Source: an uncultured Haloferula sp. (GTDB taxonomy: Bacteria > Verrucomicrobiota > Verrucomicrobiae > Verrucomicrobiales > Akkermansiaceae). Taken from it: a stretch of 6,723 nucleotides of DNA. Below the pieces are notes generated by a model. That model was not told where the DNA came from and did no database searches. It worked only from the letters and a program-made list of their open reading frames with translations. The first letter of the stretch is position 1; each line of letters opens with the position of its first letter. The stretch covers positions 1 through 6,723 of the forward strand of contig CAMPGU010000230.1 in the NCBI GenBank assembly GCA_946885645.1, read 5' to 3'. A program made the translations under genes and the position numbers. Below, piece by piece: positions 5,681 to 6,723 of the stretch.

Positions 5681-6723
5681 ATGACGCCGGAGCTTGAGGA
5701 TCTGTTTGCCTTCCTTCGTTTTCCCAGCATTTCCACCGATTCGCGGAATGCCGGAGACGTCCGCGCCTGTGCGGAATGGCTGGTGACCAAGCTCACCGGG
5801 ATGGGTCTCCAGACGACCCTCCATTTGACCGACCGTCATCCGATCGTGGTCGCGAAAAACGTGCACCAGCCGGGCAAGAAGACCGTCCTGATCTACGGCC
5901 ACTACGACGTCCAGCCGGTGGATCCCCTGAACCTCTGGTCCACTCCTCCCTTCGAGCCGGAGATCCGCGAGGGCAAGATCTGGGCCCGCGGCTCCACGGA
6001 CAACAAGGGGCAGATGCTGGCGCACGTGCTCGGGGTGGAAAAGACACTGAAGGAAAAGGGCGAACTGCCGGTGAACCTGACCCTGCTTTTCGAAGGCGAG
6101 GAGGAGATCGGCAGTCCGAGCCTGGCCCCTTTCCTCGAGGCGAACCGCGAGCTTCTGAAATGCGATATCATCGCCATTTCCGATACCGGCATGGTGGCAC
6201 CCGGGCAGCCCACGCTCAGCTACGGGCTGCGCGGCATCGCCGCTTGCGAAGTCATCCTGCGCGGGCCGGCGCGCGACCTGCACTCCGGCATCTTCGGTGG
6301 CGCGATCCGCAATCCCGCCACGGAGATCGCCCGACTCGTGGCGACCTTCCACGATGAGAACGGTCGAGTTCAGGTAGAGGGGTTCTATGACGACGTGAAG
6401 CCGCTCGAAGACTGGGAGCGCGAGATGTGGGCGAAGCTGCCCGGCACCGGCGACGGGGATTTCATCCGCTACAGCGGGGCCTCGCAGACCCATGGCGAAG
6501 CCGGCTACACCTCCGCCGAACGCACCTGGGCACGCCCTACCGCCGAGGTGAATGGCATCGGCGGAGGCTATCAGGGAGAAGGCTCCAAGACCGTCCTGCC
6601 CGCGGAAGCCTTTGCCAAGTTCACCTTCCGCCTGGTCCCCAACCAGGATCCGGCGGACATCATGGAGAAGGTGAAGGCTCACCTCGACAAGCACTGCCCG
6701 CCGGGTGTCTCGCTGCTCTACGT
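5681..6723 (+). CDS. M20-family metallodipeptidase (partial, C-terminus missing)
   Basis: Zinc-dependent dipeptidase of the M20/ArgE/DapE/CNDP superfamily, probably cytosolic (no signal peptide from this start), hydrolysing short peptides. The window holds 347 codons; the family usually runs to about 450-470, so the last metal-binding histidine is outside. From ATG 5681: His74 and catalytic-support Asp76 in YGHYDVQP; bridging Asp107 in GSTDNKG; catalytic Glu141 and metal ligand Glu142 in EGEEEIGS (138-145); Asp168 in ISDTGM. The lid/dimerisation domain begins near GLRGIAACEV and includes DLHSGIFGGA. The order and spacing match carnosinase-like dipeptidases. An in-frame ATG at 5606 would add 25 residues and is preceded by GGAGGA at 5597-5602, but the extension shows no family resemblance and includes rare-looking TTG codons. 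I prefer 5681, with GGA seven bases upstream. The gene is divergent from the PA14-like gene. Confidence 0.93.
   Translation, partial: MTPELEDLFAFLRFPSISTDSRNAGDVRACAEWLVTKLTGMGLQTTLHLTDRHPIVVAKNVHQPGKKTVLIYGHYDVQPVDPLNLWSTPPFEPEIREGKIWARGSTDNKGQMLAHVLGVEKTLKEKGELPVNLTLLFEGEEEIGSPSLAPFLEANRELLKCDIIAISDTGMVAPGQPTLSYGLRGIAACEVILRGPARDLHSGIFGGAIRNPATEIARLVATFHDENGRVQVEGFYDDVKPLEDWEREMWAKLPGTGDGDFIRYSGASQTHGEAGYTSAERTWARPTAEVNGIGGGYQGEGSKTVLPAEAFAKFTFRLVPNQDPADIMEKVKAHLDKHCPPGVSLLY

Noticed and set aside
5501..6694. 397-codon open frame on the minus strand
   Set aside because: It is the antisense of the M20 dipeptidase, whose metal-binding motifs prove the plus-strand frame.

Overview
The window is GC-rich, gene-dense bacterial chromosome. 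Gene content suggests a Verrucomicrobiota member, perhaps Luteolibacter-like: a two-component kinase with OB-fold-like extracytoplasmic repeats, a membrane-anchored Gly-rich protein with a PA14-like domain, and a secreted FAD-dependent oxidoreductase of a kind common in the Planctomycetes-Verrucomicrobia group. This placement is inferred from recalled family distribution; there is no marker gene here to prove it.

Layout. (1) Positions 1-366, minus strand: the N-terminal part of an exported FAD-dependent oxidoreductase that runs off the left edge. (2) Positions 367-517: a divergent intergenic region. (3) Positions 518-4175, plus strand: four co-directional genes. These are a hybrid-free sensor histidine kinase (518-2614), a NarL/LuxR-type response regulator overlapping it by 47 nt (2568-3212), a four-helix membrane protein of unknown function (3254-3841) and a small two-helix membrane protein (3897-4175). 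Gaps of 41 and 55 nt make one operon plausible. (4) Positions 4201-5523, minus strand, converging on the operon with only 25 nt between: a single-pass, Gly-rich, PA14-like protein. (5) Positions 5524-5680: a second divergent spacer. (6) Positions 5681-6723, plus strand: an M20-family metallodipeptidase running off the right edge.

How they may work together. The kinase and regulator form a complete phosphorelay. An extracytoplasmic ligand or physical cue is presumably read by the OB-like repeats, His489 is phosphorylated, Asp61 of the regulator receives the phosphate, and the LuxR-type domain binds DNA. The two small membrane proteins may be accessory to this pathway or merely cotranscribed. 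The oxidoreductase, the PA14-like protein and the dipeptidase have no evident mechanistic link to it.

I see no RNA genes, mobile elements, CRISPR arrays or convincing intrinsic terminators. The least ordinary points are the uncharacterised sensor region, a strong ribosome-binding site plus ATG that is one base out of frame with the oxidoreductase, and the Gly-rich PA14-like membrane protein.
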